A stretch of 64,000 nucleotides of DNA from Mimachlamys varia. Taxonomy: Eukaryota; Mollusca; Bivalvia; Pectinida; Pectinidae. Where the stretch lies: NCBI GenBank assembly GCA_947623455.1, contig OX392527.1, positions 64,307,115-64,371,114 of the forward strand. The letters are read 5' to 3'. The notes beneath the pieces were generated by a model. That model had not been told where the DNA came from, did not search any database, and saw only the letters and a list, made by a program, of their open reading frames with translations. Every line of letters begins with the position of its first letter. The first letter of the stretch is position 1. The translations under genes were made by a program, and so were the position numbers. Below are positions 44,356 to 55,047 of this stretch, in pieces.

Positions 44356-45240
44356 CTACAAAACTGTGCTCCGCTAGTGTGCGCGCCCAACCATACACTG
44401 TTAATGTATTATGTGTACTCGAGTATTTTATACAGGTAAATTCTGAACAAAAATCCAGTTGATAACCATGGAAAAATAAGCCTAAAACGAAGTAAACCTG
44501 AGCGGTAACTAACAAGAAACTCTTGACAAAAAAATCCAAAGAATTGAAAATGATTCAGGTGGGGCCCACTTCAACAACAAACCGAAGGTAGAAGACGGTT
44601 CGAAATGGACGCGTGTTTACAAATAGTATGTTTCAACTGCTGCTGTACCGGTAACCGCGAAAGAATTCATCTTGAATATTGCTGATATTAGTTAATCTTA
44701 ACTAAATCTATAAATATAATAAGTTTATTAGGCTTGATTTTCGGTTTAAGTTTTACCGAAAGTTACGTTTATTGGGCCTTTAAGTATTATGTGTACTCGA
44801 GTATTTTATACAGGTGAATCTATCGGAATTCCGTATATAGTAATAAGGTTTGTAAACCGAGGAATCTAACGCAACAAACTCCACATATTTGGTAATTCAG
44901 CATTATTTGATGTGTGCTTAGATAATATATATAATTATTTTTTGGCAATTGGAGGGTAAAATGATTAACAAAGATAATTTAAACCGATGTCTTACCTACA
45001 TTACAAAGCGTACGTGTGGACGGGGATTTGTTTACATGACGATAGAAGTGTGGCAAACTAAATAGTAACGAGAATATTATTGACAAAACTGATAAATAAA
45101 TAAATATGCCATTAAAATGTAATTACATGTAAATATTTTATCGAGCGAAAATATATATGATTTTTCAAGGAAATAAATGTAGTGCCAAATACACGTTCAG
45201 TGACATTGAAACAAAAAATACGTCTTCGTATATGAAATGG
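44356..45240. other. End of copy B with a 33-bp direct repeat
   Basis: TATTATGTGTACTCGAGTAT plus TTTATACAGGT occurs at about 44407-44437 and again at about 44787-44817, flanking 348 bp absent from copy A. No gene seen. Confidence 0.55.
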
Positions 45241-45310
45241 ACAAGTCAGTGGGGCTCGAACCAGCGACCCATGGATTTCTAGTCCGATGATAGCTAACAA
45301 TGTAAGGCAA
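45241..45310 (-). repeat. tRNA-Ser-like pseudogene or SINE head
   Basis: The minus strand gives TTAGCTATCATCGGACTAGA, an anticodon-loop-like CTAGAAA (AGA), then CGCTGGTTCGAGCCCCAC with an RNA polymerase III box B. The acceptor stem does not pair well. It lies just before the 28-bp satellite. Confidence 0.4.
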
Positions 45311-45334
45311 CAAATCAATGCGGATGTTGTACAC

Positions 45335-46863
45335 ATATACATTGTACGTGTATCTATATACTGTATACATTGTACTTGTATCTATATACTGTATACATTG
45401 TACGTGTATCTATATACTGTATACATTGTACTTGTATCTATATACTGTATACATTGTACTTGTATCTATATACTGTATACATTGTACTTGTATCTATATA
45501 CTGTATACATTGTACGTGTATCTATATACTGTATACATTGTACGTGTATCTATATACTGTATACATTGTACTTGTATCTATATACTGTATACATTGTACT
45601 TGTATCTATATACTGTATACATTGTACGTGTATCTATATACTGTATACATTGTACTTGTATCTATATACTGTATACATTGTACTTGTATCTATATACTGT
45701 ATACATTGTACGTGTATCTATATACTGTATACATTGTACTTGTATCTATATACTGTATACATTGTACGTGTATCTATATACTGTATACATTGTACGTGTA
45801 TCTATATACTGTATACATTGTACTTGTATCTATATACTGTATACATTGTACTTGTATCTATATACTGTATACATTGTACGTGTATCTACATACTGTATAC
45901 ATTGTACGTGTATCTACATACTGTATACATTGTACGTGTATCTACATACTGTATACATTGTACGTGTATCTACATACTGTATACATTGTACGTGCATCTA
46001 CATACTGTATACATTGTACATGCATCTACATACTGTATACATTGTACGTGTATCTACATACTGTATACATTGTACGTGCATCTACATACTGTATACATTG
46101 TACGTGCATCTACATACTGTATACATTGTACGTGTATCTATATACTGTATACATTGTACGTGTATCTATATACTGTATACATTGTACTTGTATCTATATA
46201 CTGTATACATTGTACTTGTATCTATATACTGTATACATTGTACGTGTATCTACATACTGTATACATTGTACGTGTATCTACATACTGTATACATTGTACG
46301 TGTATCTATATACTGTATACATTGTACGTGTATCTATATACTGTATACATTGTACGTGTATCTACATACTGTATACATTGTACATGTATCTACATACTGT
46401 ATACATTGTACGTGTATCTACATACTGTATACATTGTACGTGTATCTACATACTGTATACATTGTACGTGTATCTATATACTGTATACATTGTACGTGTA
46501 TCTACATACTGTATACATTGTACGTGTATCTACATACTGTATACATTGTACGTGTATCTATATACTGTATACATTGTACGTGTATCTATATACTGTATAC
46601 ATACTGTATACATTGTACGTGTATCTACATACTGTATACATTGTACGTGTATCTATATACTGTATACATTGTACGTGTATCTATATACTGTATACATTGT
46701 ACGTGTATCTATATAATGTATACATTGTACGTGTATCTACATACTGTATACATTGTACGTGTATCTACATACTGTATACATTGTACGTGTATCTACATAC
46801 TGTATACATTGTACGTGTATCTATATACACATATACATTGTACGTGTATCTATATACTGTATA
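45335..46863. repeat. 28-bp satellite, about 54 units
   Basis: Unit: CTGTATACATTGTACGTGTA then TCTATATA. Two positions vary systematically: GTACG, GTACT or GTACA, and TCTATATA or TCTACATA. TCTATATA units dominate before about 45880; TCTACATA units then dominate to about 46130 and intermix afterwards. Because 28 is not a multiple of three and the unit has no stop, all three forward frames stay open for 448-525 codons; these are not genes. Confidence 0.97.
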
Positions 46864-47590
46864 ATGTGAAGATTAATACTATTATACAAACTTAACTATC
46901 CTCTCGTGTTACCATGCGCTGAGGATCTGTAATATGTATACATTTCAAAGATAGCATGGTGCGCGGTTTAGTATTCCAAAACTGGGCGATGGAAGGCTAA
47001 TACCCGTGCACATTATTTCCTTGCTCTCGTCCTAGCGACTCTTCCTAAACGTGGGTTGGTTATCCTGAAGGTTATGGCAAGCACATGTATGTCTTGGAAG
47101 AATTTTTTGATTTTTTCTTTTTTTTGAATGAGGAACATCGGAAGCAGACATTTTATGCATTTCTATAATTACTATCAATAAAATTATTCATTAAATTAAC
47201 AATTATTCTATGCAATATTAATTTATTTTAAATGTTACAGTGTTAGAAAATGCACATCTATGTAATTCTGAAATATGTTTCACATAATACATCAACTTGC
47301 AAATTAGTTCTAAACAGATGTCATTGACAGTTCGTTGGAATAAACCAAACAAAACTATTCTTGAATTAGAAAAATGAAAAAGATTCGTTACTTCAAGGTT
47401 AATAAATTAAAGTGTAGACTTTTCATCATTCAGAACATTTTCTCCCCAAATTCAGATTGAAATGATGCCAACAACAAAGTCGACTGAGCGGGATATTGAT
47501 TTCGGTGTTGAAATTTCGCGGAATCCGCACGCGCTTTGTAACAAGCTATATGATTGGCTGGAGCCTTGCTCGTGCCCCTCTGGTTGACAA
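46864..47590. other. Noncoding interval
   Basis: AT-rich in the middle; no gene, no recognised repeat. Becomes CpG-containing from about 47500 toward the candidate promoter. Confidence 0.5.
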
Positions 47591-47689
47591 CGACGCTAAG
47601 CAATCGGGAACCGTCGGCACTTTCCGTAAACGAGAAAAGATTTTCTCGTTTACGGAAAGTGCCGACGTTTCCCGATTGCGACGCTAGGT
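47591..47689. mobile_element. Perfect-arm hairpin insertion with target duplication
   Basis: CGACGCTA(A/G)G occurs at 47591-47600 and 47680-47689. Between them GCAATCGGGAACCGTCGGCA...GAGAAAA and its inverse TTTTCTC...CCCGATTGC pair over about 39 bp with one mismatch and a 2-nt centre. It sits eight bases upstream of the candidate TATA box. Confidence 0.7.
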
Positions 47690-47696
47690 AGGCCTA

Positions 47697-47780
47697 TAAA
47701 AGACCGTCCGAATCTGACGGTCAACACATCTCATCTGACCATAGAACCGTCCGGATTCCGAAGTTAACGGAACAAAGATG
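47697..47780 (+). promoter_or_regulatory. Candidate core promoter and first exon ending at the start codon
   Basis: TATAAAAG at 47697-47704, a possible start region about 25-30 bases downstream (GGTCAACAC), then a leader with no upstream ATG and AACAAAGATG|GTAAGC. The ATG (47778-47780) is followed at once by a consensus splice donor. Genes with an intron right after the initiator codon are well known, especially highly expressed ones. The next exon was not identified, so the gene is unknown. Confidence 0.4.
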
Positions 47781-48180
47781 GTAAGCGATCAGAGTTGTCA
47801 AAACCCAATGACCTATTAGTGGTTCGATTTTTCCAATTTTGGAACTCGGGTGGTCAAAGGGGAGCAACCCCTATAAGAAAGTTGTGACCATTTTGGGTAT
47901 GAATATGTCCAGTGGTAGAAACGGGGAAACGTCTCCGTATATGGAAAACGGGGACTCGTCTCCGTATATGGACAAACCAAACTATTTACAATAGATTAGT
48001 TATAGTATTTTAATAGAAAGATATTTATTTAATTTTAATATTTATCAGAAATTTGTGTATAAGTAATTAGTTAGATCTTAGTTTCCAATATTCTACTAGG
48101 CCTACAGTACAGTACTGCTTCAGTAGCTATTCTAAAACCTCAGTGGATGTTTATTAACTCCAATCTCTGTATCCAGTATC
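47781..48180. other. Candidate intron start; short direct repeat
   Basis: AAACGGGGA(A/C)(A/T)CGTCTCCGTATATGG is repeated in tandem at about 47919-47971. Nothing else recognised. Confidence 0.45.
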
Positions 48181-49610
48181 TGATGTATCATCATCATATT
48201 CCCATCCACATCTCCATCCTTATCCTCATCATCTTCCTCATGATCATCCTTCTCCTCTAGATCATCCTCCACATAATATCATCCACACCATCCACATCAT
48301 CACATTCTCATACACAAACTCCTCAACATCATCATCATTCACATTCCAAATCACATCATCATCCACATATCCTCATCATCCACATCCTCCTCCTTTACAA
48401 AATAAGCCTCCACATCTGCATTCCTATCCTCATCTGCCTCTTCATCCACCACATTTCATGCACATCACCCGGATCCTCCGCCACATCCACATCACTCGCA
48501 TCCACATTCTCTTCATCTACACCATCTGCTTCATCCACATCATCTTTGTCCTCGCCATTCGCATTCATATTTTCCACATTATAATCATCTTCATCCTTAT
48601 TAGCATCATCCTTATCCTCAGCATCCTTCTCACCATTACCAACTTCTATTTCTTCTACATAATGCATTTACTCCTCCTCCTCTGTCCACATCATATCATC
48701 ATCGTCCACATTCTAATACACATCATAATCATCCTTATCTACATTATATTCATCCTAATCAACATCATCCTCCACATCATATCATCCTCATCATCCACGT
48801 CCATATCTTCATCCTCATCATTCACATTCTCATATACAAACTCCCCAACATAGCCTAATCCTCATTACACTTTTTCCACATCCTCATACTTCATCAGCCT
48901 CCACATCCTCATCTGCCTCTTCATCCACCACATCCCTATCCTAATAAACATCATCCCCATCCACATAATCAACATTTTCCGCATCCTCTTCATCCACAAT
49001 CTATCATCACCCGCATCCACAATCTTAATCCTCATCCTTCTTAACCACATCATCACTCATAAGTTCGTCATCCTCCACATCATTCTCATTATCCATAGCC
49101 TCTTTACCCTCATTCACATTCAACTCATCTGCATCATCCACATCATCACTCATTTCTTCGTAATCATTTTCATTATCCATAGTCTCTTCACCCTCATCTG
49201 CATCATCCCGTTCTCCTCATCCACATAATCCTCTTCCATACATCATCCTCATTATTATCAACATCTTCCTCCTCTGCCACATCATCATCCGCATCCTCAT
49301 TATCATTTACATTCTTACCATCCACTTCCAACTCATCCACATCTTCCTCCTCGACCATATAATTATTATCCACATCATACCCATATTCCATAGCCTTCTC
49401 GCCCTCATACACATCCTCCTCATCCACAATCCTTCATTCCCTCACCATCCACATTCATAACATCTTCCTCTGAATCATCACCCAAATCCAAATCATCATC
49501 CTCATCATCACCCCCTTCTCTATCCACAGCTTCATCCTCACCTACCTCCCCCTCTTCATCATCCTCATTGTAGGCCATGGCGCAGTCTTCGTCATCATCT
49601 CTTATTATTC
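48180..49610. repeat. Degenerate CATCCT/ATC-rich low-complexity tract
   Basis: Pyrimidine-rich plus strand of imperfect CATCCACATCATCCTCATC-type repeats for about 1.4 kb. On the minus strand it reads as Asp/Glu-rich peptides (for example at 49203-49427 and 48395-48667), interrupted by stops. Could be an expanded microsatellite or the decayed acidic part of a gene; nothing outside the tract supports the second. Confidence 0.8.
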
Positions 49611-49734
49611 AAGAACCAAAATGTCTGAGCCCAGTTCAAATTAATCTCTAGCACAATTGTATAACCTCCGAAATTTAAATTTCAAGCTTTTATTATAACA
49701 AGCGATCCCAGATGATTGTTTGTTTCTGTATAGT

Positions 49735-50135
49735 TTTGGAGTGGGGTGTCTGCAAGGGCATGGCAGACCCTAGGGTCAAATCTAAACTCATGTTTGTGAT
49801 CTTCTCTTTATGCTCAGTAATTGTAAATATAATTTTGGGTTGGGGATCTCAACCCTTTTAAAAGTTATGACTCAAGTTTGCATGGGCGTGGCAGACCCTG
49901 TGGTCAACTCTAAAATCATTTTTGTGGTTGTCTTTTTATGCTCTGCAATTGTATAAATAATTTTGAGGTGGGGGATCTCAGCCGTCTAAATGTTACCACT
50001 AAAGAGCCAAGTCAGCAAGGGCGTGGCAGACCCTGGGGTCAAATGTAAAATCATATTTATATACAATTGCTGAGCATAGAGACATAGTTTTTGGGTGGGG
50101 TATCTCAACCATTTAAAAGTTATGACTGAAGAGTC
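49735..50135. repeat. About three and a half units of 128-135 bp
   Basis: Each unit has GGGCGTGGCAGACCCT(A/G)(G/T)GGTCAA, a TTTTTATGCTC block and GGGGATCTCAACC...AAAAGTTATGACT. Anchors GGCAGACCC fall at 49762, 49890 and 50025. Confidence 0.75.
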
Positions 50136-51119
50136 AAGTCTGCAAGCGATTTCTTCTGATAAACCAAGAGGCCCAGAAGAATGATATATGACTGAAATGT
50201 TCCTTGGACCGAACAGAGCAAATTGTTTCAGTACATATTACTTTGACATATATTTAATGTTCACCGGAGACAAAATTGTTTAAATTATGTGTTATAGAAC
50301 GAGACCGTTCTAAGTTACAAATATGAGATTAATACCAAATGAGCGATGCATGCCATTGTCCCTGTTGTTCATATTTGTCGTGCATTTACGTAGATTTCAA
50401 GAGCATCAGAGATTATGATTTGTGGACTAGAAAATCTGTATGAACAGCCTTCTGCATCAGATAGTTGATTAATGACACTGGGACATACGTATAAATGTTC
50501 AGATATAAATTGTTCATAGACTTTCTTATCCACATTTCGCTAGAACATCTGGTCTTTACATACGTAGTGTCCTCCCTCCATTTCGGCTGGAATAGGACTA
50601 CGCATCTCTGATACGCTTAAAATATATTTATATATCAGTGTTATATTGTCAAATCGTTATGTTAAATGGTCACCAATATAAGTAATATTGTCAAATCAAT
50701 ATATTATAATATAATATTATACTTTGTTAGGCTTCATCCAAGGAAGCTACCAGCAAAATACCATGTCTTTTCCGGGATCCGGGATGCAAACGTCAGTGAA
50801 GTGTACCGTGGGTTTCCGACGATGGGAAGCTATAAGCTAAGTATCATTTTTGTAGGGCTTTTGGTTTATTAGAAGTTGTTTAAAGGTTATAACGGATTTG
50901 ACCCCTAAAACCAGGAATATGGGTCAGGGCCATTTCTTTTCACCCCACCATTGATGATTTTTCATTCATTCTTAGAAAAATGGATCTTTTCCTTTCTTAT
51001 TTTAACTTTCATTTATGTACTAAATCTTAGTTCTATGAATTTCCCTTGAAAATAATAATAGTTGAAAGGTCTCTTGTCAGGATAAAAAAATAACCATAAT
51101 ATTCTTTCATAGTGAACAT
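50136..51119. other. Noncoding interval with fragments of the 16.3-kb repeat family
   Basis: 50140-50210 (AAACCAAGAGGCCCAGAAG...AATGTTCCTTGG) is inverse to about 16605-16665; 50735-50910 (GGCTTCATCCAAGGAAGCTACC) is a forward copy. No gene. Confidence 0.5.
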
Positions 51120-51745
51120 ACAAGATAGCCATTTGGCGGCCACATTTCCCCCCTGGAGCAGTCCAAAAACTAGACCATGCACAAAGGGACCAAACAGAAT
51201 ATGCTTATGAAATTTGGAAAGGATACGTCCAGTACTTCTCAATATATAATGGTGCCAACATTTCATAAAGCACAACTAAGCACAAAGGGGAACCTACAAA
51301 TAAAACTTTGGAAAGATCGAGTCCAGTACTTCTCAAGTTATGACGATAACAAATTTTCATTTTAAAATTCAAGATGGCCGTCTGTGCGCCATTTTGTTTT
51401 CCCGTAAGTCCTAAAATCTGGCAAATGAAATGTCGAAAAGATCCATCCAACTGTACTTATCAAGGTATAATTTTCATTGTAGATATCAAAGAAGGCCGCC
51501 TGGCAGACATTTTTTCTTGAAACCAATACAGCACCACAAGAGGAACATGTATATGAAATTTTAGAAAGATCCATCCAGTACTTCTGAAGATATAACGGCA
51601 TCAAATTTTCATTGTCAAAATCAAAGATGGCCGTCATTTCGTTTTTCCTAGGTACCAAGAGGAACATGCATATGAAATTTGAGAAAGATCCATCCAGTAC
51701 TTCTCAAGTTATAATGCAAACAAAACTTGTTTAAGGACAGATGAT
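51120..51745. repeat. Second array of the 'CCAAGATGGCCG' tandem family
   Basis: Units contain GCACAAAGGGGAACCTACA, GATCCATCCAGTACTTCTCAAG, and (A/C)AAGATGGCCGTC. Same family and order as 17786-18770, with four to five recognisable units. Confidence 0.7.
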
Positions 51746-51799
51746 GGACGCAGGGTTATTTGACATCTGATGTTGGTAGGCAAAAAAAGATGTATAACA

Positions 51800-51900
51800 A
51801 GGAGCTGCCCAATATAGAGTATTATTCTGTAATGGGCGGCTCCTTATATTGTATAAATTATTCACTCACAGAAACTCCAGCAACTGTGGTCTGAAGCAGA
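51800..51900. mobile_element. Partial palindromic MITE
   Basis: GGAGCTGCCC...GTAATGGGCGGCTCC and ACTCACAGAAACTCCAGCAACTGTGGTC resemble the core and right end of the family at 7711-7858 and 11505-11672. Confidence 0.5.
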
Positions 51901-51931
51901 AGATTGTTGAAATTTGATCACTCCCCACTGC

Positions 51932-52861
51932 CAGGGGCGTAGCTGGAGGTGTTTCAATGTGCAAGCCCTGCGAGCGTTTATTAGCAGTTACTTCAAATGG
52001 TGCCATTTGGTCGTATCATTATACAAATCATTGATGTAAAAATAAAATACGATGATATGTTTAACGTCCATGATGTCTTAAAACAAAATTAATAAACATA
52101 CGTTTCTTAAGACATTAACTCGTTAGTATGCAATAACAGGGACATAAAAGCCATCTGTGTTACATTCACGTCTCTGTCAGTAATATATAAGTATCATGCA
52201 ATGTGATTTTGCCGCTTTCAACCCAGGTACAGCTGTAGTTATACATCTCGCTTATTTTTTCGGCATAGTTTAACAGGCTCATCATCAATTATTTTTGCTG
52301 TCATTTTATTCCACCTGACCGAAAAGTCAATATACAAAATTGGCAATATTTATATTTTTTTTTCTCATTTCAGAATATTTTATTGAAGATGTTAATTCTT
52401 ATTATTCTCATATAGATGCACTAAATAGAGGATCTTGCAAGCATGAGTTTCAATGTGTAATATGGGATTTATTACACAAGTTAGATAATTTAATATGTCC
52501 CGAGCCTTTAGGGCACAAAACCTCTCAAATTTATTTCTCGATAGAAAAGGTAAATTTCACTTCCGAGACAGTCATATAACGCCATGAAGACTTCATTTGT
52601 TATGGCGTCACAATGGTGTTATTACATTAATATTGTACGATACCATATTCATGACTCAAAACCCGATTATAATATAATTATACGAATAACAAATTTCCTG
52701 GAGCCTGGTGTTAATTAATCTGACGAGTCGATTCAAATGAGTAACATTATCAGTGGACTTAGATTATTAGTCGTATTATGAAATATCTCGACTTTAATAC
52801 ACATACTTTGGAAAAATGTGCAAGCACGGGCTTATGTGCTTACATGGCAGCTACGCCCCTG
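51932..52861 (-). mobile_element. Nonautonomous DNA transposon, 5-bp TSD, copy 2
   Basis: CAGGGGCGTAGCT...AGCTACGCCCCTG flanked by ACTGC (51927-51931 and 52862-52866). The sequence next to its right end is the inverse of the left end of 2330-3048, so orientations are opposite. It is 930 bp against 719 bp for copy 1, so internal lengths differ. The ORF at 52340-52579 is not recognised. Confidence 0.85.
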
Positions 52862-52884
52862 ACTGCCGCGGTAGGCCAGAGTCA

Positions 52885-53420
52885 AAATTTGCCTGATATC
52901 AAACGGTCATGTCCTGGCTATTATTGCAACCAAGTCTCAATTTTCTCCAACAGAAAATGAACAAAATATATAAAAAAAGTGTCATTTTCCTATACAAACT
53001 ATAGTAAACTTCATCCCCTCCCCAGCGGGGAACTTGATGTCTTGAATTCAGAATTACGATAAAGCACCTTAAGACCTTTCCATTGGTTAATGGTATTTTA
53101 TTCCAATAAATCTGGGTCTGGAGAAGAAGTTTTAGCCAATTTGACAACGTCAAATTGTCATCTCCTGGTTATTATACGAACCAAGCTTCAATTATTTCCA
53201 ACTGAAAATGAACAAAATATATCCAAGTGTCTTTTCCTATACAAATTATAGTTAACTTCAAACCCCATCTCCAGCAGGGAACGTGAAGTCTGGGGGCATG
53301 AAATTCATAAAGCACCTCAAGGCCTTTCCATTGGTGAATAGTATTTGATTCCAGAATATCTGGGTTCTGAGTTTTTGAAATTTTAACAAATTTGACACTT
53401 TTTGGCCCCTCCCTTAAGAC
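52885..53420. repeat. Two tandem units of about 250 bp
   Basis: GTCATGTCCTGGCTATTATTGCAACCAAG and GTCATCTCCTGGTTATTATACGAACCAAG start two diverged units sharing ACTGAAAATGAACAAAATATAT-type and CCTTTCCATTGGT(T/G)AAT blocks. Downstream sequence to 53600 continues a mollusc-type repeat (GGTTCAGGGGTTTTTGAGAA). Confidence 0.65.
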
Positions 53421-54228
53421 CCCTATGACCATATAATTCACAATTTTGGTGCATCTTTGGCCAGGGAAGGTTCCTTCCACATTTCATTTAAATTGGTTCA
53501 GGGGTTTTTGAGAAGTCGAAAATGTAAACTGTTTACGGACGGGCGACACGAAAGGCAATAAGGTCATTTGAGACTGTGTCGCATGCGACCTTAAAATGCC
53601 AATGCAAAACTACACAACAAGCTGATCATTCATGTGAAGTTCCAACGAAATCTGCCGGTCAGTTAAGGAGGAGATCTCCGGACAAGTTACTGCCAATGAC
53701 AGACCCCTTCTAAGTTCGTTGCGGGGAATATTATGTGTAGTTTGATGAAAATCCATGAAAGAAGGAAGTCGCTAGTGCTGACAAACTACAGCAAACAGTG
53801 AGGAAAACTAAACTATAGCCCCCCCCCCCCCCGGTTGGGGACTAAAAATGATTTTCTCTGAATCAAAGATGACACAGGGAGATATATCAATGAACTCTTC
53901 AAATCTTGTTATTTCTGTCTTCATCTTTTGCAACAGACCACACTTAACAATTTTCATAGAAAAACAAACACATTTTTAGCCACATGTATTTTATTACATA
54001 ATGTGTGTATGGACAACCCCAGCCATGATCTTCCTTTCCCCTGGTTGATCTTCTTACTGAAAAGACACAAGAACACAACGTATTAGTCTCTGTTATATTT
54101 ATAAATATAAAAATAAATCTGTTTAGCCGTCGGGGATCTACAATCTCCATCATATATATATATCACTTGCAGATGTGTAATCCTAAAGATTTAATAACAA
54201 AGCATAAGTTCAAAAGGGAAAATAACCT
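53421..54228. other. Noncoding interval with poly-C
   Basis: A poly-C run at about 53820-53832; otherwise nothing recognised. Confidence 0.45.
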
Positions 54229-54402
54229 CATTCATGTACCCAGTTATAAATATCACCTTCTGGCTTCACCTAGTTGTCTCAATTACAGAATTAATATTTT
54301 TTCCATCAGATTTACCATTCATGTACCCAGTTATAAATATCACCTTCTGGCTTTACCTAGTTGTCTCAATTACAGAATTAATATTTTTTCCATCAGATTT
54401 AC
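54229..54402. repeat. 87-bp tandem duplication
   Basis: Two copies beginning CATTCATGTACCCAGTTATA (54229 and 54316) and differing at one base. 87 is a multiple of three, so ORFs read through. Near-identity indicates a recent event. Confidence 0.92.
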
Positions 54403-54966
54403 AAACGATTCCTTCACAAAGAAAAAATTATATCCAAATAAATTAAACTAATATGTATTAATCAAATTTAAGGGAACTTCTACAGCTTATAGATTCTGTG
54501 ACACCATAGTATTAAATGTTGATGAAGTTTTAAAAACATTTTTCAAAATCCGGGGCATTCTTGATTTCTTTTTTTTATATAATCAATATAATGTAAGAGT
54601 GATAAGACATGCAGATCTAGATAAACTTGTAGGAAATAAATAAATGTCACACATGCTCTTAGAAAAAGATCATACAAATGTACTGTACAACAAAGCTTCA
54701 ATAAAGTTGCAATTTTTTGTCTAAAATATTTTCATTGTAAAAGAGAAGTATACAAAAAACATGTACCAAACAACCTTTAATGATTGTCAATACATCCGAT
54801 ACAGGGTTTTCCCACCCTATTTTTGGAAAGTTCAGACATCGTTCAATTGAGAAATTGTTAAACGACAAAACATAAAAATTGGGAAAAAATATGGTTGTGC
54901 CATTAGAAAGCCAATGACGACCTTCCCTTATATTATGATGATAAATAAGAGAATACCAAAGCGGTA
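54403..54966. other. Noncoding interval
   Basis: AT-rich. The minus-strand ORF at 54698-55021 overlaps the next RT-family tail and is not recognised. Confidence 0.45.
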
Positions 54967-55047
54967 ACAAAATCATAATCCAAACTCGAAAACGATTAAA
55001 CCAGGGGCAAAATATGAACAAACGAAAGATTCACATGGAGACCCTTA
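54967..55047 (-). pseudogene. Short 3' tail of the RT remnant family
   Basis: The minus strand GGGTCTCCATGTGAATCTTT then TTTTGCCCCTGGTTTAATCG matches the tail at 7019-7085 and 17168-17225. No coding part. Confidence 0.65.

Larger units (their letters stand above)
32551..45200. repeat. Segmental duplication, copy B
   Basis: Second direct copy of 1-14265. Its left edge abuts a 39-bp minisatellite (32220-32541), and its right edge is followed within about 140 bp by a 28-bp satellite (45335-46863). Compared with copy A it lacks the segments matching 2220-3618 and 8342-12905, and it carries extra insertions at about 36302-36440, 38276-38588, 39699-42277, 42384-42547, 42840-44355 and 44440-44785. 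Tandem arrays at or near both visible edges make repeat-mediated exchange a plausible origin, which is inference. Confidence 0.93.

Noticed and set aside
45287..46895. Three overlapping forward ORFs of 448-525 codons
   Set aside because: They are frame shadows of a 28-bp satellite with no stop codon in the unit; peptides are a 28-residue cycle identical in all frames.
48395..49427. Acidic ORFs as a nucleolin- or calsequestrin-like gene
   Set aside because: Composition follows the CATCCT/ATC repeat; frames are interrupted by stops and no flanking domain is recognisable.
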